Positions 6,576-15,194 of a DNA stretch of 15,194 bases are shown piece by piece (position 1 is the first letter of the stretch; the number at the start of each line of letters is the position of its first letter). Origin of the DNA: CAZOKN01 sp964580525 (GTDB taxonomy: Bacteria; Pseudomonadota; Alphaproteobacteria; Rickettsiales; UBA6187); contig CAZOKN010000043.1 in assembly GCA_964580525.1 (NCBI GenBank), positions 1 to 15,194 on the forward strand. Reading direction: 5' to 3'. The notes beneath the pieces were generated by a model, which did not search any database, was not told where the DNA came from, and saw only the letters and a program-made list of their open reading frames with translations. The translations under genes and the position numbers were made by a program.

Positions 6576-7790
6576 CTATTTTTTATCTTCAATTTCACGC
6601 AACACTTCCCTTATAACAATAAGGGCATCGTCTAGTATTTCTTTGGTAATTACCAATGGCGGTGCCAGCCTTACAACAACTTCATGAGTTTCTTTTGTAA
6701 GAACTCCCCTTTTCATCAGCCTTTCGCAAAAATTTCTGGCACTGGCATACTTTGGATCTATTTCCAAGCCAACCCACAAACCTTTACCTCTTATTTCTTT
6801 TACAGCTTTAGAGCGCATAGCTTGTAGTCTTGTGATCAAATACTCGCCAAGAGTAGCGCTGTTATCAACAAATTTGCCATCAACAAGAACATCTATAGCT
6901 TCTTTGCCTATCGCAGCTGCAAGAGGACTGCCACCAAATGTTGAACCGTGACTTCCAGGTTTAAATAATTTCATCATTTCACGGCTACCCAAAAACGCGG
7001 ATACTGGCATAATACCGCCACCAAGCGCCTTACCAACAATAAGCCCATCAGGTTTTTTTATCTCATGCTGGAAAGCAAACATTTTTCCAGTGCGGCCCAG
7101 CCCAGTTTGAATTTCATCCAAAATCAAAAGAATATTATTTTTAGCACATATTGCCTGAACTTTTTTTAGCCAGCCTTCAGGTGGAATTATTATTCCTCCT
7201 TCGCCCTGCATAGGCTCAACGATAAAAGCGCATACATCTTTCGTTATTGCATCTTCAAGTGCTTTTATATTGCCGAAAGGTATAGTTATAAATCCCGGAG
7301 TGAATGGTCCGAAACCTTCTTTGTATTCTTCCTCCTCTGAAAAACCTACAATTGTTGTTGTGCGACCATGGAAATTTCCACCGGCCACTATTATCTTCGC
7401 TTTATTTTTTTTGATGCCTTTTTCTTTATATCCCCAAAGCCGTGCGGCTTTAATGGCCGTTTCAACAGCTTCTGCTCCAGTATTCATAGGCAAGGCCATA
7501 TCCATACCTGAAATTTCGCATAACCTTTCTACAAATGGTGCCAGCTTATCATTATGAAAAGCACGAGATGTAACGCAAAGATTTTTTGCCTGTTTTTCAA
7601 GAACAGCAAGCATTCTTGGATGGCCATGACCATGACTAACCGCGGAATATGCGCTCATCATATCAATATATTTTTTTCCTTTATTATCCCAAAGATAAAC
7701 CCCTTGTCCTTTACTTATAACAACTGGTAATGGGTTATAATTATGAGCGAGATATTTTTTCTCTTTTTCAAATAAATGAGAACTGTCCAT
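6576..7790 (-). CDS. rocD: Ornithine aminotransferase (class III, PLP-dependent)
   Basis: Transfers the delta-amino group of ornithine to 2-oxoglutarate, giving glutamate semialdehyde (in equilibrium with P5C) and glutamate. The 404 residues match the family length. Features in order: substrate-side motif SAYSAVSHGHGHP (46-58), phosphate-binding MNTGAEAVETAIKAAR (102-117), GGNFHGRT (137-144), VEPMQGEGGI (191-200), LILDEIQTGLGRTG with Asp225 against the PLP ring nitrogen, IVGKALGGGIMPVSA with the Schiff-base Lys254, and GSTFGGSPLAAA. The Tyr in SAYSAVSHG and the context (arginase behind, PutA opposite) favour ornithine over acetylornithine or GABA aminotransferase. ATG 7790 has AGGA 8 bases upstream. 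It is the first gene of the rocD-arginase operon and is transcribed from an extended -10 promoter. Confidence 0.92.
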   Translation of the reverse strand: MDSSHLFEKEKKYLAHNYNPLPVVISKGQGVYLWDNKGKKYIDMMSAYSAVSHGHGHPRMLAVLEKQAKNLCVTSRAFHNDKLAPFVERLCEISGMDMALPMNTGAEAVETAIKAARLWGYKEKGIKKNKAKIIVAGGNFHGRTTTIVGFSEEEEYKEGFGPFTPGFITIPFGNIKALEDAITKDVCAFIVEPMQGEGGIIIPPEGWLKKVQAICAKNNILLILDEIQTGLGRTGKMFAFQHEIKKPDGLIVGKALGGGIMPVSAFLGSREMMKLFKPGSHGSTFGGSPLAAAIGKEAIDVLVDGKFVDNSATLGEYLITRLQAMRSKAVKEIRGKGLWVGLEIDPKYASARNFCERLMKRGVLTKETHEVVVRLAPPLVITKEILDDALIVIREVLREIEDKK

Positions 7791-7818
7791 ACATTTTGTC
7801 CTTATTATTTACAATTAA

Positions 7819-7847
7819 AGTATAGCACATAAATTAATTATTGATTA
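7819..7847 (-). promoter_or_regulatory. Promoter of the rocD-arginase operon
   Basis: On the minus strand an extended -10, TGC-TATACT (hexamer 7819-7824), lies about 29 bases before ATG 7790, leaving a leader of about 22 bases. A weak -35 (TAATCA, 7842-7847) is 17 bases upstream and falls inside the palindrome TGATTAATCA. Confidence 0.55.
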
Positions 7848-7851
7848 ATCA
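7842..7851. promoter_or_regulatory. Palindrome TGATTAATCA, candidate operator over the rocD -35
   Basis: A perfect 10-bp palindrome in an AT-rich context that covers the predicted rocD -35. A transcription factor bound here would affect rocD directly. Short AT-rich palindromes also occur by chance, so this is tentative. Confidence 0.35.
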
Positions 7852-7859
7852 TTTATTAG

Positions 7860-7883
7860 TTAAATAACATCTCTGTTATTTAA
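7860..7883. promoter_or_regulatory. Perfect 10-bp dyad in the rocD/putA divergent promoter region
   Basis: Arms TTAAATAACA (7860-7869) and TGTTATTTAA (7874-7883) are exact reverse complements around TCTC. The right arm overlaps the expected -35 of putA. With no T-run on either side and an upstream location, an operator is more likely than a terminator. PutA here lacks its own DNA-binding domain, so a separate regulator would be needed; Lrp-type PutR does this in other alphaproteobacteria. Confidence 0.55.
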
Positions 7884-7901
7884 ACTTTTTCTTGGTATAA
7901 T
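7873..7901 (+). promoter_or_regulatory. putA promoter producing a probable leaderless mRNA
   Basis: A perfect TATAAT at 7896-7901 is only 6 bases from ATG 7908, so transcription should begin at or within a base or two of the start codon. The -35 (CTGTTA, 7873-7878, 17-base spacer) is weak and lies in the dyad. No Shine-Dalgarno is present before the ATG. Confidence 0.6.
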
Positions 7902-7907
7902 GACACT

Positions 7908-10900
7908 ATGGAAAAGAACTTAAAATCTCTCTTAATGGAAATAAGTGCCAACGCCTTCATAGATGAAAAATCGCGCGTTGAGCATCTTGTTACTTATTTA
8001 TCTGAAGCCAGAAAAAGTTATGAAGCAATAGAGATTCGCTCAGAAAACTACATAAAAACTTTTCGCAACAAACGACTTGATCTTGGTGTTGAAGCATTTT
8101 TCCACCAATATGGACTAGATAGTAAAGAGGGTGTTGCTCTAATGTCTTTAGCAGAAGCACTACTGCGAATTCCTGACAGCGATACTGCAAATGATTTAAT
8201 TCATGATAAGCTCAAAGGTATCGACTGGGAAATAGATGACAGTGATAATTTGCCTGCGGTTTTGAAGGCATCAAACTTAGGTATAAAACTTGCTCAAAAA
8301 ATATTTAGCTTCGGAAAAACTATCAGTAGCGTTGTTGATCCTATAGTGCGCGAATCCATAAAACAAGCCATGACTATTCTGGGTGATAATTTTGTTATGG
8401 GTGAAACTATAGAATCAGCCATAAAACGCGGCAAAAGCTTTGAAGAAAAAGGCTATATGATTTCCTATGACATGTTGGGAGAAGGCGCACGCTCTGAAAG
8501 GCAAGCTCATCAATATTTTCTGCAATATATTGAAGCCATAGAAAATATAAAAGAAGGCCTACAAAAAGGCCGTAGTATGTTTGAAAATCCCGGAATCTCT
8601 ATAAAGCTTTCCGCACTTTATTCGCATTATGATCTTATAAACTATGTGTCTGTGAGAGAAAAACTCATCCCACGTTTAAAAGACATTATAGAACATGCCA
8701 TGTCTGCTGGAATTTTTGTCACTATTGATGCAGAAGAATCTGCTCGTCTTGATATTTCTATGGAAGTATTCACTGAAATTTTAATGGAAAAGAAATTTAA
8801 AAATTTTGATGGTATAGGCCTAGCTATTCAGGCTTACCACAAAAATGCCGTTAACGTTATAGATTATATAATAGAGTTGGCAACTCAGCTAAAAAAGCGT
8901 ATTCCTGTGCGCCTGGTTAAGGGTGCTTATTGGGATTCAGAAATTAAAAAAGCACAAGTAGGTGGTTTGCCGGGATATACCGTATTTACAGAAAAATCCT
9001 ATACTGATCTTTCATATTTGGTTTGCGCACATAAATTATTGCAAAGTGGTGGCGCTATATATCCTCAATTTGCAACTCACAACGCAGTTACAATAGCTGA
9101 AATAGAAGAAATGGCCAATGGTAGGCCCATAGAATTTCAACTATTACACGGTATGGGTAGAGGAATTTACGACCAAGTCGTCGGTCGTTATCCTTGCAGA
9201 ATATATGCTCCTGTCGGAGAACATAAATCTTTATTACCATATTTAATTCGCCGTTTACTTGAAAATTCTGCCAACACTTCTTTCGTTAAGAAGATAGTGG
9301 ATAAGGAAGAACCACTAGCATTGCTAGTTAAAGATCCTATAAAAAAAGCACTTGAAAAAGGTTGCCTTCCAAATCCTACAATATCATTACCGGAAAATAT
9401 TTACGGCAAAAGGGATAACTCAAAAGGCTTAGATTTGGGAAACAAAGCCCATCTTGAAAATATGATAACGCATTTGAAAGAATTTGAAAATCAACGCTGG
9501 AATGTTGCACCATTAGTTAAAGGCCGCGAGAAAAAACGTTCAACAAGCATATCTTCTGTTGCACCTTATGATTTTAAAAAGGAAGTCGGTAAGGTCAAAG
9601 AAGCCAGCAATGTAGATGTCAAAGATGCAATTGAAGCAACAAGCGAAGCTTTTGATGGTTGGAGTAAAACTCCTGTTGATAAACGTGCTGATATTTTAGA
9701 TAGCATGGCAAATTTATTAGAAAAAAACAAATATGAGCTTATCAGCCTCTGTATGCGCGAAGCCGGCAAAACATTACAGGATAGCATTTCCGAAATACGT
9801 GAAGCTATAGATTTTTGTCATTACTACGCCCACTTGGCTCGCCAGATGATAGGCGAAGATTTTTATATGCGTGGACCAACTGGCGAAAGCAATAAATTAT
9901 CCTTACATGGTCGTGGTGTGTTTTTATGTATCAGTCCATGGAATTTTCCATTAGCAATTTTCATTGGGCAAGTTGCTGCTGCGTTGGTAACAGGCAATAC
10001 CGTCATAGCTAAACCAGCTGAGCAAACTCCAGCAATTGCCGCTATGACTGTAAAATTATTAATCAGAGCCGGACTTCCTTCCCGGGTAATTGCACTTCTA
10101 CCAGGCAATGGCGAATATATAGGAAAATACTTGCTCGAAGATCATAACATTGCAGGAGTTGTATTTACCGGTTCTGTTGAAACAGCAAAAAAAATTAACC
10201 GCACAATTTCTTCAAGAGGTGGGATAATAATTCCTTTTATCGCAGAAACTGGCGGCCAAAATGCCATGATTATTGATAGTACCGCTCTCATTGAGCAAAC
10301 AGTTGATGATATTGTTCTCTCAGCTTTTGGCAGCGCCGGACAAAGATGTTCCGCTCTACGAGTTCTATATGTTCAAGATGAAATTGCTGATGATTTAATT
10401 GAATTATTGTCCGGAGCAATGAGCGAACTTAGAATAGGCTCGCCTGAAAAATTCAATACAAATATAGGTCCAGTGATCGACAAAAACGCCCGCAATAAAC
10501 TAGATATGCATATCAAGCAAACAAAGCTACATAGCAAACTTCTATATTCTTGTAGTATTGAAAAAGAAGAAATTGATAATGGCTATTTCATAGCTCCACA
10601 TGTTTTCGAAATAAAATCGATAAAAGAATTACCTGGCGAAGTATTTGGCCCTATTTTACATCTTATAAGATACCGCCATGACCAGCTTGATAATATAATA
10701 AAGGAAATCAACGAATGTGGTTATGGACTTACCCTTGGCATACAAAGCCGTATTTCCAGTCGCGCTGAATATATTGCAAATAACGTACGTGTAGGCAATA
10801 TATATGTAAATCGTTCCATGATAGGTGCAACTGTTGGCGTTCAACCATTTGGCGGAGAAGGATTATCTGGAACTGGACCAAAAGCTGGTGGTCCTCATTA

Positions 10901-10979
10901 TTTATTACGCTTCGTTACCGAACGTACATATACAGTAAATACTGCAGCAATAGGCGGCAATAACGAGTTACTACGTTAG
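7908..10979 (+). CDS. putA: Bifunctional proline dehydrogenase / P5C dehydrogenase PutA
   Basis: Oxidises proline to P5C with FAD, passing electrons to the quinone pool, then oxidises glutamate semialdehyde to glutamate with NAD+. It is a 1023-residue peripheral membrane enzyme. The proline dehydrogenase barrel covers about residues 150-460: YDMLGEGA (187-194), TIDAEES (272-278), RLVKGAYWD (335-343), FQLLHGMG (410-417) and the substrate motif YLIRRLLEN (445-453). The aldehyde dehydrogenase domain covers about 530-1005: SPWNFPLA with Asn679, VVFTGSVETA, AETGGQN with Glu780 and GQRCSALR with the catalytic Cys814. Length and lack of an N-terminal ribbon-helix-helix fit the short PutA class that is not its own repressor. 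Divergent from rocD, whose product feeds the dehydrogenase domain. ATG 7908 lies 6 bases after a perfect -10. Confidence 0.96.
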   Translation: MEKNLKSLLMEISANAFIDEKSRVEHLVTYLSEARKSYEAIEIRSENYIKTFRNKRLDLGVEAFFHQYGLDSKEGVALMSLAEALLRIPDSDTANDLIHDKLKGIDWEIDDSDNLPAVLKASNLGIKLAQKIFSFGKTISSVVDPIVRESIKQAMTILGDNFVMGETIESAIKRGKSFEEKGYMISYDMLGEGARSERQAHQYFLQYIEAIENIKEGLQKGRSMFENPGISIKLSALYSHYDLINYVSVREKLIPRLKDIIEHAMSAGIFVTIDAEESARLDISMEVFTEILMEKKFKNFDGIGLAIQAYHKNAVNVIDYIIELATQLKKRIPVRLVKGAYWDSEIKKAQVGGLPGYTVFTEKSYTDLSYLVCAHKLLQSGGAIYPQFATHNAVTIAEIEEMANGRPIEFQLLHGMGRGIYDQVVGRYPCRIYAPVGEHKSLLPYLIRRLLENSANTSFVKKIVDKEEPLALLVKDPIKKALEKGCLPNPTISLPENIYGKRDNSKGLDLGNKAHLENMITHLKEFENQRWNVAPLVKGREKKRSTSISSVAPYDFKKEVGKVKEASNVDVKDAIEATSEAFDGWSKTPVDKRADILDSMANLLEKNKYELISLCMREAGKTLQDSISEIREAIDFCHYYAHLARQMIGEDFYMRGPTGESNKLSLHGRGVFLCISPWNFPLAIFIGQVAAALVTGNTVIAKPAEQTPAIAAMTVKLLIRAGLPSRVIALLPGNGEYIGKYLLEDHNIAGVVFTGSVETAKKINRTISSRGGIIIPFIAETGGQNAMIIDSTALIEQTVDDIVLSAFGSAGQRCSALRVLYVQDEIADDLIELLSGAMSELRIGSPEKFNTNIGPVIDKNARNKLDMHIKQTKLHSKLLYSCSIEKEEIDNGYFIAPHVFEIKSIKELPGEVFGPILHLIRYRHDQLDNIIKEINECGYGLTLGIQSRISSRAEYIANNVRVGNIYVNRSMIGATVGVQPFGGEGLSGTGPKAGGPHYLLRFVTERTYTVNTAAIGGNNELLR

Positions 10980-11026
10980 CTTTCCAAGATTAGGTAATTA
11001 TATATTCCATTCTCCAAAACTAAGGC

Positions 11027-11032
11027 TATACT
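11027..11032 (+). promoter_or_regulatory. Candidate -10 element for dnaE
   Basis: TATACT in the 83-base gap after putA would start transcription near 11040 and leave a leader of about 23 bases. The -35 region is poor. The leader contains CTTAT-TGGAG-ATAAG (11040-11054), a small hairpin showing GGAG in its loop. I see no terminator between putA and dnaE. Confidence 0.35.
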
Positions 11033-11062
11033 ATCCGTCCTTATTGGAGATAAGAAACACAA

Positions 11063-14000
11063 ATGCAAGCAAACCAGCCAGAATTTATCCATTTAAGAGT
11101 GCACAGTTCATATTCCTTATTGGAAGGTGCTATAACGCCTAAGGATATTACTGATTTGTGCAAAAAACATAAAATGCCTGCTGTAGCTGTTACAGATAGT
11201 GGCAATTTGTTCAGTTCATTAGAATTTTCGCTAGCATGTAGCGATGCAGGTGTGCAGCCAATTATAGGCTGTATTGTTTCTGTAAATATGTTTCCTAATA
11301 AAAAAAATTATAATACCGCACCGCAGCTTGATAAAATTATTCTGCTGGCTAAAAATGAGACTGGCTATACCAACTTACTGAAATTAGTAAGCCAATCATT
11401 TTTCGATACTGAAGGATTAGTCCCGCCGCATGTTAATATTAACGACCTAAAAAAACTTGGTGAAGGTCTTATTGTTTTGACTGGATGGGTAAACGGCCCC
11501 ATAGGAAGGTTGTTGTTAGAAAAGCAGAATAAAGAAGCAGAAAATGTTCTGCTTACCTTGAAGGATATTTTTGCTGACCGTTTATACATGGAAATAATGC
11601 GCCATAACATCGCAAGAGAATCCGAAATCGAGGAAGCTTATTTAGATTTAGCCTATCAACATGAAATTCCAATCGTTGCAACTAACGATGTGTTCTTTGC
11701 CAGCCGCGAAATATATGAAGCACACGATGCTTTATTGTGTATTGCCGGCGGGCGTTATGTGTCTGAAACAGATAGACCAAAAGCAACGCCAGAGCATTAT
11801 TTCAAAAGTCCGCGTGAAATGAAAGCCCTGTTTGCTGATTTACCAGAGGCAATAGAAAACACGGTTGTAATTGCAAAACGTTGTGCTGTGATGTCGAAAA
11901 AGCGTCCACCAATGTTGCCAAATTTCACTAATGATGGTTCTGACGAAGCAGATGAACTGCGCAATGTTGCTGAAGCCGGTCTAAAGTTTCGTCTTGAAAA
12001 TAATGTTTATACAGCAGCTTTATCGGAAGAAGAAAAACAGAAAATTGCGGCTCCATATATAGAACGTCTAAAATATGAGCTTGGTGTAATAACTGAAATG
12101 AAATTTTCCGGATATTTTCTTATAGTATCTGACTTTATGCGTTGGAGCAAAAGATCTGGCATTCCAGTTGGCCCTGGTCGTGGTTCGGGAGCTGGTTCGG
12201 TTGTTGCCTGGTCGTTAGAAATCACCGATCTTGACCCTTTACGCTTTGGTCTTCTCTTCGAAAGATTCTTGAATCCTGAACGTATTTCCATGCCAGACTT
12301 TGATATAGATTTCTGTCAGGAACGCCGCGAAGAAGTAATTCGTTATGTACAGCAAAAATATGGCGTTGAGAAAGTTGCACAAATTATAACTTTCGGGAAA
12401 TTGCAGGCACGTGCGGTGATTCGCGACGTTGGCCGTGTTTTACAGATGTCTTATGGTCAGGTTGATCGTATTACCAAAATGATTCCGTTTAACCCCATAG
12501 ATCCAGTTACATTATCAAAAGCTATTTCGATGGATAAGGTTCTGCAGGAGATGCGTGATAACGATCCTGAAATAGCAAAGCTGCTTGATATAAGTTTAAA
12601 ATTAGAAGGGTTAAATCGCCACGCTTCCACACACGCTGCAGGCGTTGTAATTGGCGATAGGCCGCTGGACGAAATGGTTCCTGTATATCGCGATCCTCGA
12701 TCTGATATGCCAGTTTGTGGCTATTCTATGAAATATGCTGAAAGCGCCGGGCTGGTAAAATTTGACTTTCTGGGATTAAAAACCCTTACTGTGATTGATA
12801 AAGCTTGCCAATTAATCAGAAAAAAAGGCATAGAAATAGATATTTCTAAAATCCCACTTGATGATAAAAAATCTTTTGAGATGTTGTCGAAAGGTGATTC
12901 AATTGGTGTGTTCCAGATTGAAAGTGCGGGAATGCGCGATACTCTCAGAAAATTACGCCCTGATAATATAGAAGATATTATAGCACTTATTTCACTTTAT
13001 CGTCCCGGCCCTATGGATAATATTCCAGCTTATATCGCCAGAAAACATGGACTGGAAGATCCTGATTATTTGCATCCGATGTTAGAAGGAATTTTGAAAG
13101 AAACCTATGGGGTAATAATTTATCAGGAACAAGTTATGCAAATAGCGCAGGTGATGGGTGGCTATAGCCTTGGAGGTGCAGATTTGTTGCGTCGTGCTAT
13201 GGGTAAAAAAATTGCTTCTGAAATGGATGCGCAGCGTAAAATATTTGTTGATGGCGCGATAAAAAACAATGTTGATAAATCAAAAGCTAGCAGCATATTT
13301 GACCTGGTAGCAAAATTCGCAGGTTATGGTTTCAATAAATCACACGCTGCTGCCTATGCCATGATTTCTTATCAAACTGCATATTTGAAAGCGCAACATC
13401 CTGTTGAATTTTTGTGTGCATCAATGAATTTAGAAATAAACGATACCGATAAACTAAACACTTTCCGTCAGGATGCTGTGGCACAGGGGATTGTGGTTTT
13501 GCCACCTGATATAAATAAGTCCAGCGCTTATTTTACACCGGAACAAACAGAGGACGGCCTAACTATAAGATATGCACTTGGCGCACTCAAAAATGTTGGT
13601 GTGGCAGCTATGGAAGCAATGGAAAAAGTTAGAAATGAAGGTGGAAAATTTAAAGATATTTTTGATTTTTCATCTAGGCTAACAAACACAGTTATAAATA
13701 AACGCCAATTAGAAAGTCTTACAAAATCAGGATCATTTGATTGCATATCGCAAAACCGCAAACAGGTTTTTGACTCTATAGAAATTTTAACTCGCTATAG
13801 TATATCAATGAATGCTGAACGTAATAGCACACAGTCTAGCCTGTTTGGTGGAAATTCTAGCATAGAAATTCCAAAACCAAAATTACCAGAAACAGAAGAT
13901 TGGCCACATCTGGAAAGAATGAATAACGAATTTGATGCCGTTGGTCTTTATCTTGGAACTCATCCTATATCATCTTATGAAAAGGCTTTAAAAAAACTAA

Positions 14001-14527
14001 AAGCAAAATCATTTTTAGAATTAAATGAAACTTTATCTGAAGGAACATCATATACCAAAATTGCCGGAGTGGTGATTTCGAAACGTATTCGTTCATCTCC
14101 ACGCGGGCGGTTTGCTAATATAAGCCTATCAGATCCAACTGGAATATTTGAAGTATCAATATTTGATGAAGATTTATTATCCGAATCACGTGATTTATTG
14201 GAAAGCGGAAAAATTCTTATCATTGGAGCCGAAGTAAGAAAGGATGATGGTGGATTACGAATGGTAGCAGATTCAATTTCTGAGCTTGACGATACTGTAA
14301 GTAAACAAAATTTATCTTTCCGAATATATCTAGATAACCTACAAATCCTGCCTGACTTACAAAAAAGCCTTGGACAGGCTGGCACAGGTAAATCATCAGT
14401 TGCTATAATAGCGCAAGCTGATTCCCAAGCCGTTGAAATTAAACTACCAGAAAAATATCCTCTTTCTCTATCATCTATAGCAGATATAAAGCTACTTGCC
14501 GGAGTGCGTGAAGTTGAAGAGGTTTAG
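11063..14527 (+). CDS. dnaE: DNA polymerase III alpha subunit (replicative polymerase)
   Basis: Catalytic subunit of the replicative DNA polymerase. The 1154-residue length is normal for DnaE1. The N-terminal PHP domain starts with HLRVHSSYSLLEGA (10-23). The C-family palm contains GPGRGSGAGSVV (370-381), PDFDIDFC with catalytic Asp414 and Asp416, and VKFDFLGL with the third catalytic Asp568. Finger-region motifs include SLYRPGPMD (644-652) and YGFNKSHAAAYA (755-766). QSSLF (924-928) fits the internal beta-clamp-binding motif. An OB-fold follows (about 995-1070, around ISLSDPTGIFEVSIF), then a short C-terminal tau-binding region. ATG 11063 has only a distant GGAG (13 bases). No proofreading exonuclease is fused, which separates it from PolC. 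It is transcribed toward the rRNA genes. Confidence 0.97.
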   Translation: MQANQPEFIHLRVHSSYSLLEGAITPKDITDLCKKHKMPAVAVTDSGNLFSSLEFSLACSDAGVQPIIGCIVSVNMFPNKKNYNTAPQLDKIILLAKNETGYTNLLKLVSQSFFDTEGLVPPHVNINDLKKLGEGLIVLTGWVNGPIGRLLLEKQNKEAENVLLTLKDIFADRLYMEIMRHNIARESEIEEAYLDLAYQHEIPIVATNDVFFASREIYEAHDALLCIAGGRYVSETDRPKATPEHYFKSPREMKALFADLPEAIENTVVIAKRCAVMSKKRPPMLPNFTNDGSDEADELRNVAEAGLKFRLENNVYTAALSEEEKQKIAAPYIERLKYELGVITEMKFSGYFLIVSDFMRWSKRSGIPVGPGRGSGAGSVVAWSLEITDLDPLRFGLLFERFLNPERISMPDFDIDFCQERREEVIRYVQQKYGVEKVAQIITFGKLQARAVIRDVGRVLQMSYGQVDRITKMIPFNPIDPVTLSKAISMDKVLQEMRDNDPEIAKLLDISLKLEGLNRHASTHAAGVVIGDRPLDEMVPVYRDPRSDMPVCGYSMKYAESAGLVKFDFLGLKTLTVIDKACQLIRKKGIEIDISKIPLDDKKSFEMLSKGDSIGVFQIESAGMRDTLRKLRPDNIEDIIALISLYRPGPMDNIPAYIARKHGLEDPDYLHPMLEGILKETYGVIIYQEQVMQIAQVMGGYSLGGADLLRRAMGKKIASEMDAQRKIFVDGAIKNNVDKSKASSIFDLVAKFAGYGFNKSHAAAYAMISYQTAYLKAQHPVEFLCASMNLEINDTDKLNTFRQDAVAQGIVVLPPDINKSSAYFTPEQTEDGLTIRYALGALKNVGVAAMEAMEKVRNEGGKFKDIFDFSSRLTNTVINKRQLESLTKSGSFDCISQNRKQVFDSIEILTRYSISMNAERNSTQSSLFGGNSSIEIPKPKLPETEDWPHLERMNNEFDAVGLYLGTHPISSYEKALKKLKAKSFLELNETLSEGTSYTKIAGVVISKRIRSSPRGRFANISLSDPTGIFEVSIFDEDLLSESRDLLESGKILIIGAEVRKDDGGLRMVADSISELDDTVSKQNLSFRIYLDNLQILPDLQKSLGQAGTGKSSVAIIAQADSQAVEIKLPEKYPLSLSSIADIKLLAGVREVEEV

Positions 14528-14557
14528 TTTATTCTAAACAACAATTAAAAGTGCTAT

Positions 14558-14591
14558 AAAAAAAGAAAAAGAGCTTGTTTACTAAGCCTGG
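14558..14591 (-). terminator. End of the rRNA operon: stem 3' arm followed by U-tract
   Basis: On the minus strand the 3' arm of the 5S-enclosing stem (14571-14591) runs directly into a T-rich tract (14558-14570, thirteen bases with a single C). The arm pairs with 14696-14716. Termination here is inferred from this layout; dnaE ends just 30 bases away on the other strand. Confidence 0.55.
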
Positions 14592-14716
14592 CAGTGACCT
14601 ACTCTCTCATGTCTTAGGACATAATACCATTGGCGCGGCACGGTTTCACTTCCGAGTTCGGGATGGGATCGGGTGGGGCACATGCGCTATGGCCACCAGG
14701 CTAAGTAAACAAGCTC
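14571..14716 (-). other. Processing stem enclosing 5S rRNA
   Basis: Positions 14571-14591 and 14696-14716 pair over 21 bases with a single mismatch, extending helix I of 5S by about 14 bp. Long stems flanking mature rRNAs are typical targets of RNase III or RNase E-type maturation. Confidence 0.8.
14586..14701 (-). rRNA. rrf: 5S ribosomal RNA
   Basis: The reverse strand begins GCCTGGTGGCCATAGCGC and contains CCGAACTCGGAAGTGAAACC, the most conserved part of bacterial 5S rRNA. It ends GAGAGTAGGTCACTGCCAGGC, so both ends pair as helix I. Its length of about 116 bases is normal. It follows 23S in the usual order, with a spacer of about 130 bases. Ends may be off by one or two bases. Confidence 0.97.
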
Positions 14717-14835
14717 TTATCAAGATAAGAACTTGTGAAATAAGTTTGATACTTACATTATAAAATAATTTGTATGAGACATACAAGCTTAACACTATAT
14801 ACGACTCGTAAATCAGCACTCGAATTTAATTTCGA
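14702..14835 (-). other. 23S-5S internal transcribed spacer with three hairpins, no tRNA
   Basis: Contains stems at 14715-14730 (6 bp, CAAG loop), 14770-14786 (TTGTATG / CATACAA, 3-base loop) and 14818-14837 (7 bp, the last possibly at or inside the 23S end). No tRNA or open frame is seen. The stems are likely processing signals; this is inferred from position. Confidence 0.6.

Positions 14836-15194
<359 letters not shown>

Noticed and set aside
14522..14539. Hairpin GTTTAG / CTAAAC overlapping the dnaE stop as a terminator
   Set aside because: The stem is only 6 bp and AT-rich, and an A-rich rather than T-rich tract follows on the plus strand.

Overview
This AT-rich window looks like a chromosomal segment of a flagellated Gram-negative bacterium. 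An alphaproteobacterium is my best guess, from the overall look of MiaB, DnaE and the flagellar rod protein and from the PutA architecture; that placement is an inference. I see no phage, transposon, plasmid, CRISPR or tRNA. No stretch over 300 bases lacks a gene.

Layout, left to right. (1) Minus strand, 1-1033: miaB, cut by the window edge. (2) Minus strand, 3704 to 1160: a two-gene, translationally coupled unit made of a fused ABC exporter half-transporter and a small SAM methyltransferase. (3) Minus strand, 5573 to 3782: three envelope-type genes, namely an exported Met/Gly/Gln/Pro-rich tandem-repeat protein, a 105-residue two-helix membrane protein, and a lone FlgC-like flagellar rod protein. 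(4) Minus strand, 7790 to 5712: rocD and arginase, 3 bases apart. (5) Plus strand, 7908-10979: putA, divergent from rocD across a 117-base region rich in dyads. (6) Plus strand, 11063-14527: dnaE. (7) Minus strand, from the right edge to about 14570: the 3' end of 23S rRNA, then 5S rRNA, converging on dnaE.

The most coherent biology is amino-acid catabolism. Arginase makes ornithine from arginine, RocD turns ornithine into glutamate semialdehyde/P5C, and the PutA dehydrogenase domain oxidises this to glutamate. PutA also takes in proline. The divergent promoters carry one dyad over each -35 region, and putA appears to be transcribed as a leaderless mRNA.

The least explained part is 3782-5700. 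It holds the Met-rich repeat protein (a 168-bp unit with a 118-bp stretch repeated perfectly), a long imperfect hairpin upstream of it, and an intrinsic terminator whose 3' arm and U-tract sit on the ribosome binding site of the next gene. The 5S gene is enclosed in a 21-bp stem with one mismatch; the 3' arm runs straight into a U-tract, so one structure may serve both 5S processing and operon termination.
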